Shown here piece by piece: positions 10,036 through 18,452 of a DNA stretch of 64,000 nt (position 1 is the stretch's first letter; each line of letters opens with the position of its first letter). A program made the translations under genes and the position numbers. A model generated the notes under the pieces. The model was given only the letters and a program-made list of their open reading frames with translations. It did not search any database and was not told the DNA's origin. The stretch comes from Malikia sp. GTDB taxonomy: Bacteria; Pseudomonadota; Gammaproteobacteria; Burkholderiales; Burkholderiaceae_C. The DNA lies in contig NZ_JAQTZS010000008.1 of NCBI RefSeq assembly GCF_028687635.1, positions 46,152-110,151 on the forward strand. The letters are read 5' to 3'.

Positions 10036-12102
10036 ATGACGCCGCAGGACGATACGCCAGCGACCCGGCTGGCCGCACTGGACCCCGACGCCAGCCTGGC
10101 CGAGCGCCATCTGTGGCTGATCGCCCTGATCGACTGGCTGCGCGGCCCCAAGGCCGATGTGCCGGCCACGCTCAAGCGGGTGGGCGAGCTGCTTGATGCC
10201 GCCGAGGCCGATCCCGACTGGCTGGCGCGCTGGCGCCTCTGGTGGCGGCGCTTCCGTCAGGATGTCGATCTGGCCCCGCTGCTGGCCGACTTCGGCTTTG
10301 CCTCGCAGACCGCCTTCATGACGGCGCTCGGGCACCGGATCAGGCACAAGCTGCTGCCGAGCTCGCCCTTGACCACCGACATGACCGAGCTGTTCGGCCT
10401 GCTGTTCCACGACCCGCTGGATGCGCGCTGGCTGGGCGCGCTGCCAGCGCGCCAGCTCGAACGCATCGGCGCGCTGCTGGCGCCGGAGCGGGACCCGGCA
10501 GCAGCCAGCCAGCTGAGCGACTGGGAGCAGACGCTGGTCGATGCCCTGTCGTTCTGCATCGGCCAGATCAGCGCCACCGGCTTTCGGCCCGAGCTGCGCT
10601 CGCGCATGTCGGTCGAGGTGCGCCAGGCCCGCAGCTTCCTGGATTTGCCCATCGCGCTGGAAAACTTTCGCCGCGCCGCCGCCGCCCGAGGCCTGACCAG
10701 CGCCGAGGCCCAGGCCCGGCTGCCCGAACTGCATCGGCTGCTGGACCAGACCCGGCTGGCCGCCTATTCGGTCTACGCCCACCTGGAGGAGCATGGCATC
10801 TCGGTCGGCATCGTGTTCCGGCTGCGCCAGCTGCGCGAGCGCGTGCTGCGCGCCACCACCCTGCTGGACTGCCTGCTGTCCGGGCAACGGCCACGCACGA
10901 CGGCTCGCCTCGTGGCCAGGCTGGTGCGGGTCGGGCATGAGAGCCGCAGCATCCGGGCCTTGATTGCCAGCAGCACCCAGCTGACGGCCGCGCGCGTGGC
11001 CGAGCGCAGCGCCGAGAGTGGCGAGCACTACATCACGCGCAACTGGGATGAATACCGCGACATGCTGCTGCGCGCCGGTGGCGGCGGCGCCGTGATGGGC
11101 TTCACGACCTGGTGCAAGTTCCTGCTCGGCGGACTGGCGCTGTCGGCCTTCTGGGGCGGGCTGGCCGCTGGCATGAACTATGCGTTCGCCTTCGTGCTGA
11201 TCCAGCTGCTGCACCTGACGGTCGCCACCAAGCAGCCGGCCGTGACGGCGCCAGCCATGGTCGCCAAGCTCAGGGATCTGCGCTCGCGCGAAGGGGTGCT
11301 GCGCTTCGTCGACGAGGTCGCGCACCTGTTCCGCTCCCAGGTCGCGGCCATCGTCGGCAACCTGGCGCTGGTGATCCCGGTCGTGGTGCTGATCAGCGCC
11401 GTCCTGTGGCTGACGACGGGCGCGCCGATGCTGACGCCCGAGAAGGCGCAGCATGTGCTCGACAGCCACCAGCTGCTGGGTCCGACCCTGCTGTTCGCCG
11501 CCACGACGGGCCTGCTGCTGTTCGCCAGCAGCATCGTCGCGGGCTGGGTCGAGAACTGGTTCGTGCTGCACAAGCTGGACTCGGCGATCGCCTACAACCC
11601 GACCATCACAAGTCGGCTCGGCAAACGCTTTGCCCAGCGCTGCGGCCATTTCATGCGCACCCATGTCTCGGGCCTGACGGCCAACATCTCGCTGGGGCTG
11701 ATGCTGGGGCTGGTGCCGGCGATCGCGGGCTTTTTCGGGCTCCAGCTCGACGTGCGCCATGTGACCCTGGTCACGGGCCAGCTGACGGCCGCCGTGATGG
11801 CGCTGGGCTGGACGGTGCTGCTGGAGCCCGCCTTCTGGTCGGCGGTGGCCGCCACGCTGCTCGTCGGTCCGATCAACCTGGCCGTCAGCTTCTACCTGGC
11901 CTTCCGCCTGGCGCTCAAGGCCCGGAGTGTCAGTGACGTCAACCGCCAGCGCATCCAGAGCGCGATCCGGCATCGTCTGCGGCGCGCGCCACTGAGTTTC
12001 CTGTGGCCGGTCAGCGCCCAGCAGGAAGCCCAGGCCCATGCCGACATCGACATGACCCCGCCGGAAAACCACGAGGATGAGCCACCCCATGGGCGAGTTT
12101 GA
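10036..12102 (+). CDS. PF10136 'site-specific recombinase' family membrane protein
   Basis: The 688-residue protein belongs to the family labelled site-specific recombinase after the gonococcal Gcr locus. What is seen does not look like a recombinase: a long helical, Leu/Arg-rich N-terminal half, then several membrane helices at about residues 350-400, 440-530 and 560-635, and a short charged tail. No tyrosine- or serine-recombinase active site is visible. It overlaps the 5' end of thiL, so the two are likely translationally coupled. I regard the family name as unproven; a membrane-associated role is more likely. Confidence 0.8.
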   Translation: MTPQDDTPATRLAALDPDASLAERHLWLIALIDWLRGPKADVPATLKRVGELLDAAEADPDWLARWRLWWRRFRQDVDLAPLLADFGFASQTAFMTALGHRIRHKLLPSSPLTTDMTELFGLLFHDPLDARWLGALPARQLERIGALLAPERDPAAASQLSDWEQTLVDALSFCIGQISATGFRPELRSRMSVEVRQARSFLDLPIALENFRRAAAARGLTSAEAQARLPELHRLLDQTRLAAYSVYAHLEEHGISVGIVFRLRQLRERVLRATTLLDCLLSGQRPRTTARLVARLVRVGHESRSIRALIASSTQLTAARVAERSAESGEHYITRNWDEYRDMLLRAGGGGAVMGFTTWCKFLLGGLALSAFWGGLAAGMNYAFAFVLIQLLHLTVATKQPAVTAPAMVAKLRDLRSREGVLRFVDEVAHLFRSQVAAIVGNLALVIPVVVLISAVLWLTTGAPMLTPEKAQHVLDSHQLLGPTLLFAATTGLLLFASSIVAGWVENWFVLHKLDSAIAYNPTITSRLGKRFAQRCGHFMRTHVSGLTANISLGLMLGLVPAIAGFFGLQLDVRHVTLVTGQLTAAVMALGWTVLLEPAFWSAVAATLLVGPINLAVSFYLAFRLALKARSVSDVNRQRIQSAIRHRLRRAPLSFLWPVSAQQEAQAHADIDMTPPENHEDEPPHGRV

Positions 12103-13060
12103 ACTGATACGCCACTACTTCCAGCGCCCCGGCGCCAACCCGCCCGGCGTGGTGCTGGGCGTGGGCGACGACTGCGCGCTGCTGCAGCCCGAGGCCGGCC
12201 AGCGGCTCGCGATCTCGACCGACATGCTGGTCGAGGGCCGGCATTTCTTCCCCGATGTCGATCCGGCCGCGCTCGGCCACAAGGCGCTCGCGGTCAACCT
12301 GAGCGACCTCGCGGCAATGGGCGCCCAGCCGCTGGGCTGCACGCTCGCGCTCGCGCTGCCGCGCGCCGACGAGGCCTGGCTGGCCGGTTTCAGCCAGGGC
12401 CTGTTCGCGCTGGCCGAGGCTGAAGCCTGTCCGCTGGTGGGCGGCGACACCACCAAGGGGCCGCTGAATCTCTGCATCACGGTGTTCGGCCAGGTGCCGC
12501 CGGGGCAGGAACTGCGCCGCAGCGGCGCGCGCGCCGGCGACGAGGTCTGGGTCAGCGGCACCGTAGGCGATGCTCGCCTCGCGCTCGAAGCGCTGCTGGG
12601 CGAAACCCCGCTGCCCCCCGACGTGCTGGCCCGCAGCCGCCAGCGGCTGGAACGCCCGACGCCCCGACTCGCGCTGGGACTGGCGCTGCGCGGCATCGCC
12701 AGCGCGGCGGCCGATGTCAGCGACGGCCTGTGCGGCGACCTGGGCCATATCCTGGCCGCCTCGGGCGTCGGCGCAGAACTCGAACTCGGCGCGCTGCTCG
12801 CCTCCAGCGCGCTGAGCGCCGACCTGCGCGCGCGACCGCGCCCGCAACTGCTGCGCTGCGCGCTGGCCGGCGGCGACGACTACGAGCTGATCTTCACCGC
12901 CCCCGCCGCCGCGCGCGAAGCCGTGCTGCAGGCGGCCCGTTCGGCCGACACGCCCGTGTCCCGCCTGGGTCGCATCACGACCGAAGCCGACCTGCGCTGG
13001 CGCGACGAATCCGGCCAGCCCCTGGATCTGGCCTTGGCCAGCTTCGACCATTTCGCCTGA
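12089..13060 (+). CDS. thiL: Thiamine-monophosphate kinase
   Basis: Phosphorylates thiamine monophosphate to the cofactor thiamine diphosphate. PurM/ThiL-fold signatures: GEFELIRHYF at the N-terminus, VGDDCALL, STDMLVEGRHFFPDVDP, and VGGDTTKGPLNLCI. I use the ATG at 12089 because ThiL proteins usually begin close to this GEF motif; an in-frame ATG at 12077 directly abuts the GAGG at 12073-12076 and so lacks spacing. Both starts overlap the end of the preceding gene. No TPP riboswitch was seen in front. Confidence 0.95.
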   Translation: MGEFELIRHYFQRPGANPPGVVLGVGDDCALLQPEAGQRLAISTDMLVEGRHFFPDVDPAALGHKALAVNLSDLAAMGAQPLGCTLALALPRADEAWLAGFSQGLFALAEAEACPLVGGDTTKGPLNLCITVFGQVPPGQELRRSGARAGDEVWVSGTVGDARLALEALLGETPLPPDVLARSRQRLERPTPRLALGLALRGIASAAADVSDGLCGDLGHILAASGVGAELELGALLASSALSADLRARPRPQLLRCALAGGDDYELIFTAPAAAREAVLQAARSADTPVSRLGRITTEADLRWRDESGQPLDLALASFDHFA

Positions 13061-13066
13061 AACCCC

Positions 13067-13933
13067 ATGAACCCCACTGAAACCGAACGCCCGGCGCGCG
13101 ACGCCGCCTCGCTGGTCCTGCTGCGCGACGGCGCCGACAGCCTTGAGGTGCTGCTGCTGCGCCGCCACGCCGACACCCGTGTACTGGGAGGCGTTTACGT
13201 CTTCCCCGGCGGCAAGCTGGACCCGGCCGACTGCAGCCCGGATGCCCTCGCCTCGCTCGACCTCGATGCCGAGCAACTGCTGGCGCGCTTCCACGAACCC
13301 GACCTGAGCCCGGAGAAGGCCGCCGGCCTGCACCAGGCCGCGCTGCGCGAGACATTCGAGGAAGCCGGTCTGCTGCTGGCCGAAGGCGCCGACGCCGAGG
13401 CCAGGCAAGCCCTGGCGGCCCGCCAGGCCGCCGGCGAATCGCTGGCCGACGCGATGGCCGCGCTGGGCCTGCGCTGGCAGGCCAGCGCCATCCAGCCCTG
13501 GTCGCGCTGGGTCACGCCCGACCATCCGGCGTCCGGCCCGCGCTTCGACACCCGCTTCTTCCTGGCCCGGCTGCCGGCGGGGCAGCAGGCGCGCCACGAC
13601 GGCTTCGAGGCCACCGAGGCGGTCTGGCTCAGGCCGCGCCAGGCGCTCGAACGCCACGCCGCGCACGAGATCGACCTGGTGCCGCCCCAGCTCATGAGCC
13701 TGGTCCAGCTCTGCCGCCACGCCAGCGTCGACAGCGCCTGGAACGAGGCGCTGACCAGCCGCCAGCCGCATGTCCAGCCCGAAGCCCATGAGGTCGACGA
13801 CGGGCGCATCCTCTGCTACCCCGGCGATCCGCTGCACAGCGTGCGCGAACGCGCGCTGCATGGTCCGACCCGGCTACGCTGTGTCGGTCGCCGCTTCGAG
13901 CCCATCGGGGGCTTCGACACCTGGTTCGACTGA
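13067..13933 (+). CDS. NUDIX hydrolase (NUDT19-like)
   Basis: A 288-residue Nudix-fold hydrolase. The Nudix box is split: GGVYVFPGGKLDPADC is followed by an insertion of roughly 45 residues before the REXXEE part (RETFEEAGLLL). That spacing resembles the NUDT19/RP2-like group, which hydrolyses CoA derivatives in eukaryotes; the bacterial substrate is unknown. It starts 6 bases after thiL and is followed 14 bases later by pgpA, so it sits inside a tight operon. Confidence 0.87.
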   Translation: MNPTETERPARDAASLVLLRDGADSLEVLLLRRHADTRVLGGVYVFPGGKLDPADCSPDALASLDLDAEQLLARFHEPDLSPEKAAGLHQAALRETFEEAGLLLAEGADAEARQALAARQAAGESLADAMAALGLRWQASAIQPWSRWVTPDHPASGPRFDTRFFLARLPAGQQARHDGFEATEAVWLRPRQALERHAAHEIDLVPPQLMSLVQLCRHASVDSAWNEALTSRQPHVQPEAHEVDDGRILCYPGDPLHSVRERALHGPTRLRCVGRRFEPIGGFDTWFD

Positions 13934-13947
13934 ACGATCCCATCACC

Positions 13948-14484
13948 ATGGAAACTCCCTTCAAACCTTTTCCGAAAGCCGCTGCGGTCCAGCCCGACCG
14001 CCGCTTCCTGTTCTCGCGCCTGTCGCACCTGATCGCGCTGGGCTTCGGCTCCGGCCTGAGCCGACTGGCACCCGGCACCGTCGGCACGCTCTGGGCCTGG
14101 GTCGCCTTTCTGCTGATCGACCGGCTCGGGACGCCGGGCGACCCCGGCTGGGCGCTGATCATCGGCATCACGCTGCTGGCGGGCTGGTGGGCCAGCGTCG
14201 CCACCGTCAGCCGCACCGGCGTGGCCGACCCGGGCTACATCGTGATCGACGAGGTGGTCGCCTTCTGGCTGGTGCTCTGGCTGGCGGCGCCGGTCGGCTT
14301 CTGGGGCCAGTTCTGGGCCTTCTGGCTGTTTCGCTACTTCGACGCCGCCAAGCCCGGCCCGGTGGCCTGGGCCGACCGCGCCTTCAAGGGCTGGGGCTGG
14401 CGCGGCGGCTGGGGCATCATGTTCGACGACCTGGTCGCGGCCGGCTGCACCCTGCTCGTGATCGCGTTCTGGCGCTGGCTATGA
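13948..14484 (+). CDS. pgpA: Phosphatidylglycerophosphatase A
   Basis: Inner-membrane enzyme that dephosphorylates phosphatidylglycerol phosphate to phosphatidylglycerol. The 178-residue product shows LAPGTVGTLWAWVAF, the conserved acidic block DPGYIVIDEVVAFW, and hydrophobic helices to the C-terminus (FDDLVAAGCTLLVIAFWRWL). thiL-pgpA adjacency is common in proteobacteria; here a nudix gene lies between. It is followed 16 bases later by pncC. Confidence 0.95.
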   Translation: METPFKPFPKAAAVQPDRRFLFSRLSHLIALGFGSGLSRLAPGTVGTLWAWVAFLLIDRLGTPGDPGWALIIGITLLAGWWASVATVSRTGVADPGYIVIDEVVAFWLVLWLAAPVGFWGQFWAFWLFRYFDAAKPGPVAWADRAFKGWGWRGGWGIMFDDLVAAGCTLLVIAFWRWL

Positions 14485-14500
14485 ACCGGGGAGGACGGGC

Positions 14501-15007
14501 ATGCTGACTGATTCTCCCGACCTGATCCGGCAATGCGAAAGCCTGGCACAGGCGCTCAAGACCCGGGGCTGGACGATGGCGGCCGCCGAGAGCTGCACCG
14601 GCGGCCTGATCGCCGCCACCTGCACCGGCCTGAGCGGATCGAGCGACTGGTTCGAGCGCGGCTTTGTCACCTATTCCAACGCCGCCAAGACCGAACAGCT
14701 CGGCGTGGCGCCGGAACTGATCGCGGCGCGTGGCGCGGTCAGCGAGAAAGTCGCGCGCGCGATGGCGCTGGGCGCGCTGGAACACTCGAAGGCGCAGGCC
14801 GCGGTCGCCGTCACCGGCATCGCCGGCCCCACGGGTGGCGATCCCGACAAGCCGGTCGGCACCGTCTGGTTCGGCTGGGCCATGCAAGGGCGGGCCTGGA
14901 CCGAGTGCCGGCGCTTCGACGGCGACCGCGATGCGGTGCGCGCGGCGACCGTCAGGCACGCGCTGCAAGGGCTGCAAGAGCGGCTCGCGCGCCCGCAGCA
15001 CGGCTAG
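14501..15007 (+). CDS. pncC: Nicotinamide-nucleotide amidase (CinA C-terminal family)
   Basis: Stand-alone CinA C-terminal domain of 168 residues that deamidates nicotinamide mononucleotide in NAD recycling. Signatures are AAAESCTGGLIAATCTGLSG with the catalytic Ser region, GFVTYSNAAKTEQLGV, and GIAGPTGGDPDKPVGTVWFG. GGGAGGA lies 9 bases before the ATG. It ends the thiL-nudix-pgpA-pncC run. Confidence 0.95.
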   Translation: MLTDSPDLIRQCESLAQALKTRGWTMAAAESCTGGLIAATCTGLSGSSDWFERGFVTYSNAAKTEQLGVAPELIAARGAVSEKVARAMALGALEHSKAQAAVAVTGIAGPTGGDPDKPVGTVWFGWAMQGRAWTECRRFDGDRDAVRAATVRHALQGLQERLARPQHG

Positions 15008-15072
15008 ACCAGCCTGCAAGCACCGATTCACCCAGGAGGTGTGCATCAGCCCTCCCATGAGAGTCATCCCAT

Positions 15073-15101
15073 TGACAGCCACCGAGCCGCGAACGATAAA
15101 C
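15073..15101 (+). promoter_or_regulatory. Candidate sigma-70 promoter for the lipoprotein gene
   Basis: TTGACA lies near 15073 with GATAAA about 17 bases downstream, giving a reasonable sigma-70 spacing 50 bases before the lipoprotein start. This was found by eye only. Confidence 0.4.
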
Positions 15102-15151
15102 AGCCAGTCTCGGTTTCGCTATTCTCATAGCAGTGCACAAGGGGTTGAGTC

Positions 15152-15793
15152 ATGAAATTTGATTCGAGGCAATCAATCGCCATCATGGGTTTCGCAGGTC
15201 TGATGGCGGCTTCGCTTTCGGGCTGCGGGGGAGGCGGGGGAGCTGTGAGCGCAGGTGAACAGCAGGCACAGGTGACCAGCTTCGCGGTACCCGTCACCAA
15301 GGACAACGTGGGTGCCATCGTCGGCCAGGATTTCAGGTTCTCTAGCGGCATCCAAGCTGTCGACAAGGTGACCGGAGAAGCCATCTCCATCCCGCCGACC
15401 ACGCTGACGGTCAGCGCTTCGGCCGAATCACCGTCCGGCTATGCCTTCAAGATGGCGTTCGAAGACGGCACCGACGTCAGTGGTAATTTCGGCTTCGGTT
15501 CCTGCATCTTCACGGTCGTCAAGTCGACCAGCTTGAACAAGTCCCTGACAGAAGGGGAAAAAGTCACGATCGATGCCTGCAAGGTCGGACTCAACGGTCA
15601 GTACGCGGTCACCAACCAGGAAGCTTTCAATGCCGAGATCATGGCCACGCTCGGAAGCTCAAAAACAGACGCGGTACGCGCACCCGTCAAGATCCTTGTC
15701 AAGGAAGACAAGGGCACCGTGATCATCAATGGTCAGAGCGTAGGCGACACCAGGCTGGAATTCGTGACGGGAAGCACAGGCGCCGGTGGTTGA
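15152..15793 (+). CDS. Putative lipoprotein of unknown function
   Basis: 213 residues with a lipoprotein signal: basic start, hydrophobic stretch IAIMGFAGLMAASLSGC, and a lipobox ending at Cys near residue 25, followed by a Gly run typical of a flexible tether. Two further Cys residues (about 110 and 130, in GSCIFTV and DACKVG) could form a disulphide. The mature part looks beta-rich. No family was recognised. It converges on the FlgO-like operon with only 2 bases between stops. Confidence 0.7.
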   Translation: MKFDSRQSIAIMGFAGLMAASLSGCGGGGGAVSAGEQQAQVTSFAVPVTKDNVGAIVGQDFRFSSGIQAVDKVTGEAISIPPTTLTVSASAESPSGYAFKMAFEDGTDVSGNFGFGSCIFTVVKSTSLNKSLTEGEKVTIDACKVGLNGQYAVTNQEAFNAEIMATLGSSKTDAVRAPVKILVKEDKGTVIINGQSVGDTRLEFVTGSTGAGG

Positions 15794-15795
15794 TT

Positions 15796-16374
15796 TCACT
15801 TGACCTTGAACACCAGCTTCTTCTGGCCGAAAGTGGGTTCCTCGCAGGTCCAGCTGACCTCCTTCGAGGAAACCGCCAGGAAGGTGGCCGTCTCGATATC
15901 GACCCGGCGCGCCACCAGCGTGAGCTTGTTGCCGTCGAGGTTGTAGGTGCCTATCATGGCCGCGGCCACCGGGATGTCCTGTTCGCGCACTTCGGTCGGG
16001 TTGCGCGTCAACGCCATCAGGCCGCCCGGATTGAGCCTGAAATTGCGCGACAGTTCGGCCTGACGGATCGGCACCTTGCATTGCGTGAAGAGGCTGGCCC
16101 GGAAAATGTCACCGAGGGCAACCCCCATGCGGTCGGGCTGGAAGGTCTGGATATCGACGAAATCGGGCACGACGATCGGATCCCGCTTCTGCAGGAAATG
16201 GTCGGTTGAAGGTACCGGCGGACAGATGCCGACCACCAGATCGTCGATGAGCTGGCGCGCATCGAGGTGCGGCAGGATCTCGCGGCTGGAAACCTGGCAC
16301 TTGGCCAGCGGCAAGGTGCTGGTGCAACCCGCGAGCACCAGACCCAGAATGGAAACACCCAGCGATCGCCACAT
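15796..16374 (-). CDS. FlgO-like outer-membrane lipoprotein
   Basis: 192-residue protein with a lipobox (VSILGLVLAGC) at the N-terminus and a FlgO-type domain: VPDFVDIQTFQPDRMGVALG, a helix with paired Cys/Arg, then GTYNLDGNKLTLVARRVDIETA. FlgO family proteins in Vibrio are outer-membrane proteins needed for flagellar stability. The start is the ATG complementary to 16372-16374; a longer upstream frame is only the antisense of the next gene. It is the third gene of a minus-strand set with a second FlgO-like protein. No flagellar genes are visible nearby. Confidence 0.72.
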   Translation of the reverse strand: MWRSLGVSILGLVLAGCTSTLPLAKCQVSSREILPHLDARQLIDDLVVGICPPVPSTDHFLQKRDPIVVPDFVDIQTFQPDRMGVALGDIFRASLFTQCKVPIRQAELSRNFRLNPGGLMALTRNPTEVREQDIPVAAAMIGTYNLDGNKLTLVARRVDIETATFLAVSSKEVSWTCEEPTFGQKKLVFKVK

Positions 16375-16415
16375 AACGCGCCCCCGCACAGCCAGAAGAA
16401 AAGACCCCACGCCGC

Positions 16416-17066
16416 TCAATTGGCCAGCTTGACCATGGGATTCGGCCGCGGCTTGTTGATCAGGCTGGCCAGGAAAGGATCGCCCTTGAAGCGGGTCTCG
16501 GCACTGGAAATCACCTGCCCGGTCTCGAAATCGATCACCCGCACGCTCAACAGGATGCCATCGGCCGAGGTGGTGTAGCTGCCCGTCACGATATTGGCCG
16601 CCGGCACCGACGAGCGCAGGCGCTTGATGTCGCGGCTGATGGCGAACTCGCCCTCGCCATTGATGATGAGATCGCGCGAGAGACGGATGTCGTTGATCTG
16701 CCAGCCACGGACATACAGCTCGTGCATCAGGTTCTCGCCAACCAGGCGACCGAAAGACGAGGTCTCCACCAGATTGTCCAGATTCGTGAAGCTGGTGATG
16801 ACCGTCGATTTCTTCTTTTCCTCCGGGGCGACATTGCGCTCCAGCTGATCGGCGACAAAGATGATGCCACTCTTGTAGAGCCCGGCCGGAATACGACTGT
16901 GGCGGGTGACGATGGGTTCGTAAACGTAGTCCGATTGGCTCACGGAAGGCGTCTCGCGCACGACGTCCATGGCATCGACCCGCGTCACGCTCTGCGCTTG
17001 CACGGCGGACCAGAAGCCGACGAACAGTCCGGCAGCCAGGACAAATTTCTTGCAATTCATAGCCAT
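16416..17066 (-). CDS. FlgO family outer-membrane protein
   Basis: 216 residues starting MAMNCKKFVLAAGLFVGF with a cleavable signal peptide ending near AVQA. The mature part has the FlgO layout: GIIFVADQLERNV, STVITSFTNLDNLVETSSFGRLVGENL, then IVTGSYTTSADGILLSVRVIDFETGQVISSA. This last block is the part most typical of the family. It lies 22 bases after a small lipoprotein gene and 41 bases before another FlgO-like gene, so an operon is likely. A flagellar-basal-body role is inferred from the family only. Confidence 0.8.
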   Translation of the reverse strand: MAMNCKKFVLAAGLFVGFWSAVQAQSVTRVDAMDVVRETPSVSQSDYVYEPIVTRHSRIPAGLYKSGIIFVADQLERNVAPEEKKKSTVITSFTNLDNLVETSSFGRLVGENLMHELYVRGWQINDIRLSRDLIINGEGEFAISRDIKRLRSSVPAANIVTGSYTTSADGILLSVRVIDFETGQVISSAETRFKGDPFLASLINKPRPNPMVKLAN

Positions 17067-17088
17067 CTTGATGTATCCAACCTCAGGC

Positions 17089-17346
17089 CTACTGCGGGGA
17101 CGCCTGCACCTGGGCAAAAGACGAATGCGACAGGGTGTGGCGATCAACAGGCCTGGAACGACCTTCCGCATCCGCGGCCTGGAAGCGGTAGCTGACCGGA
17201 TAATCGTTGTCGCTGTGTGGCCGCGCCACCGCATAACGGGAATCCGTCATGCAGCCGGAACAGGCCTGCGGCGGAAGCGGCGCGCAGGCATACAGCGGCA
17301 AGGCGATCAGCGGCGCACACCACTTCCAGTTTTGCAAGAAGGTCAT
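17089..17346 (-). CDS. Small putative lipoprotein
   Basis: 85 residues with a type II signal: MTFLQNWKWCAPLIALPLYAC, the lipobox Cys being followed by APLPPQACSGC. The rest is polar and contains RPHSDNDYPVSYRFQAAD, with no recognised domain. It is the first gene of the minus-strand FlgO-like set and probably an accessory of that system. Confidence that it is real comes from the signal peptide and its position rather than from homology. Confidence 0.6.
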   Translation of the reverse strand: MTFLQNWKWCAPLIALPLYACAPLPPQACSGCMTDSRYAVARPHSDNDYPVSYRFQAADAEGRSRPVDRHTLSHSSFAQVQASPQ

Positions 17347-17368
17347 CGGGGAAATCCCTATTCAGAAA

Positions 17369-17400
17369 TCAAAAAAGGGCCGACCTGACAGCAGATCGGC
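17369..17400 (-). terminator. Intrinsic terminator behind the YecA/SEC-C gene
   Basis: On the minus strand GCCGATC and GGTCGGC form a stem (17379-17385 with 17394-17400) followed by a run of T residues (A-run 17369-17376 on the plus strand). It would stop transcription from 17526-18329 before the lipoprotein/FlgO set. Confidence 0.65.
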
Positions 17401-17525
17401 ACCTAGGCTGCCACTGATTCGCTCGCGCATCACAGGGATATCGGTCTGAAAAAAGTAGCGCCCATCGTTCTATTGACGACCAGAAATCCGGAAACTTGAG
17501 AACACCCGGACCAGATCGGTGCGGA

Positions 17526-18329
17526 TCAGGCGCCGCAGCACTTCTTGTATTTCTTGCCGCTGCCACAGGAGCAGGGATCGTTGCGACCGGGTTCGTCGCC
17601 CTTGACCACCTGCTCGACGCGCGGGCCGATGCTCTTCCAGAGGTCGCGCAGGTCGTAGGCGGCCCAGATCGCGTCGCCATAGGCGTTGATGCGCTCCTGG
17701 CTCACGCTCGGCGGGCTGTTCTCGCCAAACATGCTGATGACGGGCTGGCCGTCGTCGTCCTCGGTCAGCGTGATGATGCGGTTGAGCGCGTCTTCCAGCC
17801 AGTCGCGCGCTTCCTTGTCGCGCGGGGCGGCCCATTCCTCGGGCCAGGTCTCGACCACGAACATGAAGCCCAGCGCCCAGACCTGGGCGAAACAGGGCAG
17901 CTCCTCGTCGGCCAGCTCGTCGGCCATCTCGGCGCGTTCTTCCTCGCTCATGGCCAGCACGGCGCCACGCACGTCCATCACCTCGGGCGCGTAGGCGCGC
18001 TCGTCCTCCAGGTTGTCGACCTGGGCGTCGAGCGCGACCACGACCTCGTTCCAGCGCCGGTTCCACAGGGTCAGGAACTGCTGGTACTGCTCGGGACTGG
18101 CGAACAGCTCGGGGCCGAACTGGCCGCTGTCCTCGTCGCCCATCAAGGCGCCGAAGTACTCGTCGGCCGGGATCTGGCGGCGGCAGCAGATCAGCGCGGC
18201 GATCGCACCCTCGCAGAATTCCCATTGCGGGACTTCATCGAGGCGCTCGCGCAGGCTGTCCAGGATCTGGTCGAGCGCGTCGAAGTCCTGGTCGTTCATC
18301 GGTTCAATGGCGGGAGTGGCGGTGTTCAT
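17526..18329 (-). CDS. UPF0149/YecA family protein with SEC-C zinc motif
   Basis: The product has the UPF0149 helical domain ([40 protein letters not shown]) and a C-terminal SEC-C motif ([17 protein letters not shown]) like the zinc-binding tail of SecA. YecA of E. coli binds ribosomes and SecA-linked chains; the same could hold here. The start is uncertain: ATG at 18329 (MNTATPAIE) is used, with 18353 and 18299 as alternatives, none with a strong ribosome site. The gene is followed by an intrinsic terminator. Confidence 0.88.
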   Translation of the reverse strand: MNTATPAIEPMNDQDFDALDQILDSLRERLDEVPQWEFCEGAIAALICCRRQIPADEYFGALMGDEDSGQFGPELFASPEQYQQFLTLWNRRWNEVVVALDAQVDNLEDERAYAPEVMDVRGAVLAMSEEERAEMADELADEELPCFAQVWALGFMFVVETWPEEWAAPRDKEARDWLEDALNRIITLTEDDDGQPVISMFGENSPPSVSQERINAYGDAIWAAYDLRDLWKSIGPRVEQVVKGDEPGRNDPCSCGSGKKYKKCCGA

Positions 18330-18452
18330 TCCGGCAGTGTAACGGCCCGCCATGATGCCTGCCTAGGCGGCCGAGGGTGTTCAAGGCTAGACTCTGGACC
18401 ACGGAGCCGGCGTGGGACCGTGGGGCCAGCCGCCGGACGATCAGGAGCTCGC

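Noticed and set aside
12040..12090. TPP riboswitch before thiL
   Set aside because: thiL overlaps the preceding gene, and no Thi-box-like sequence is visible.
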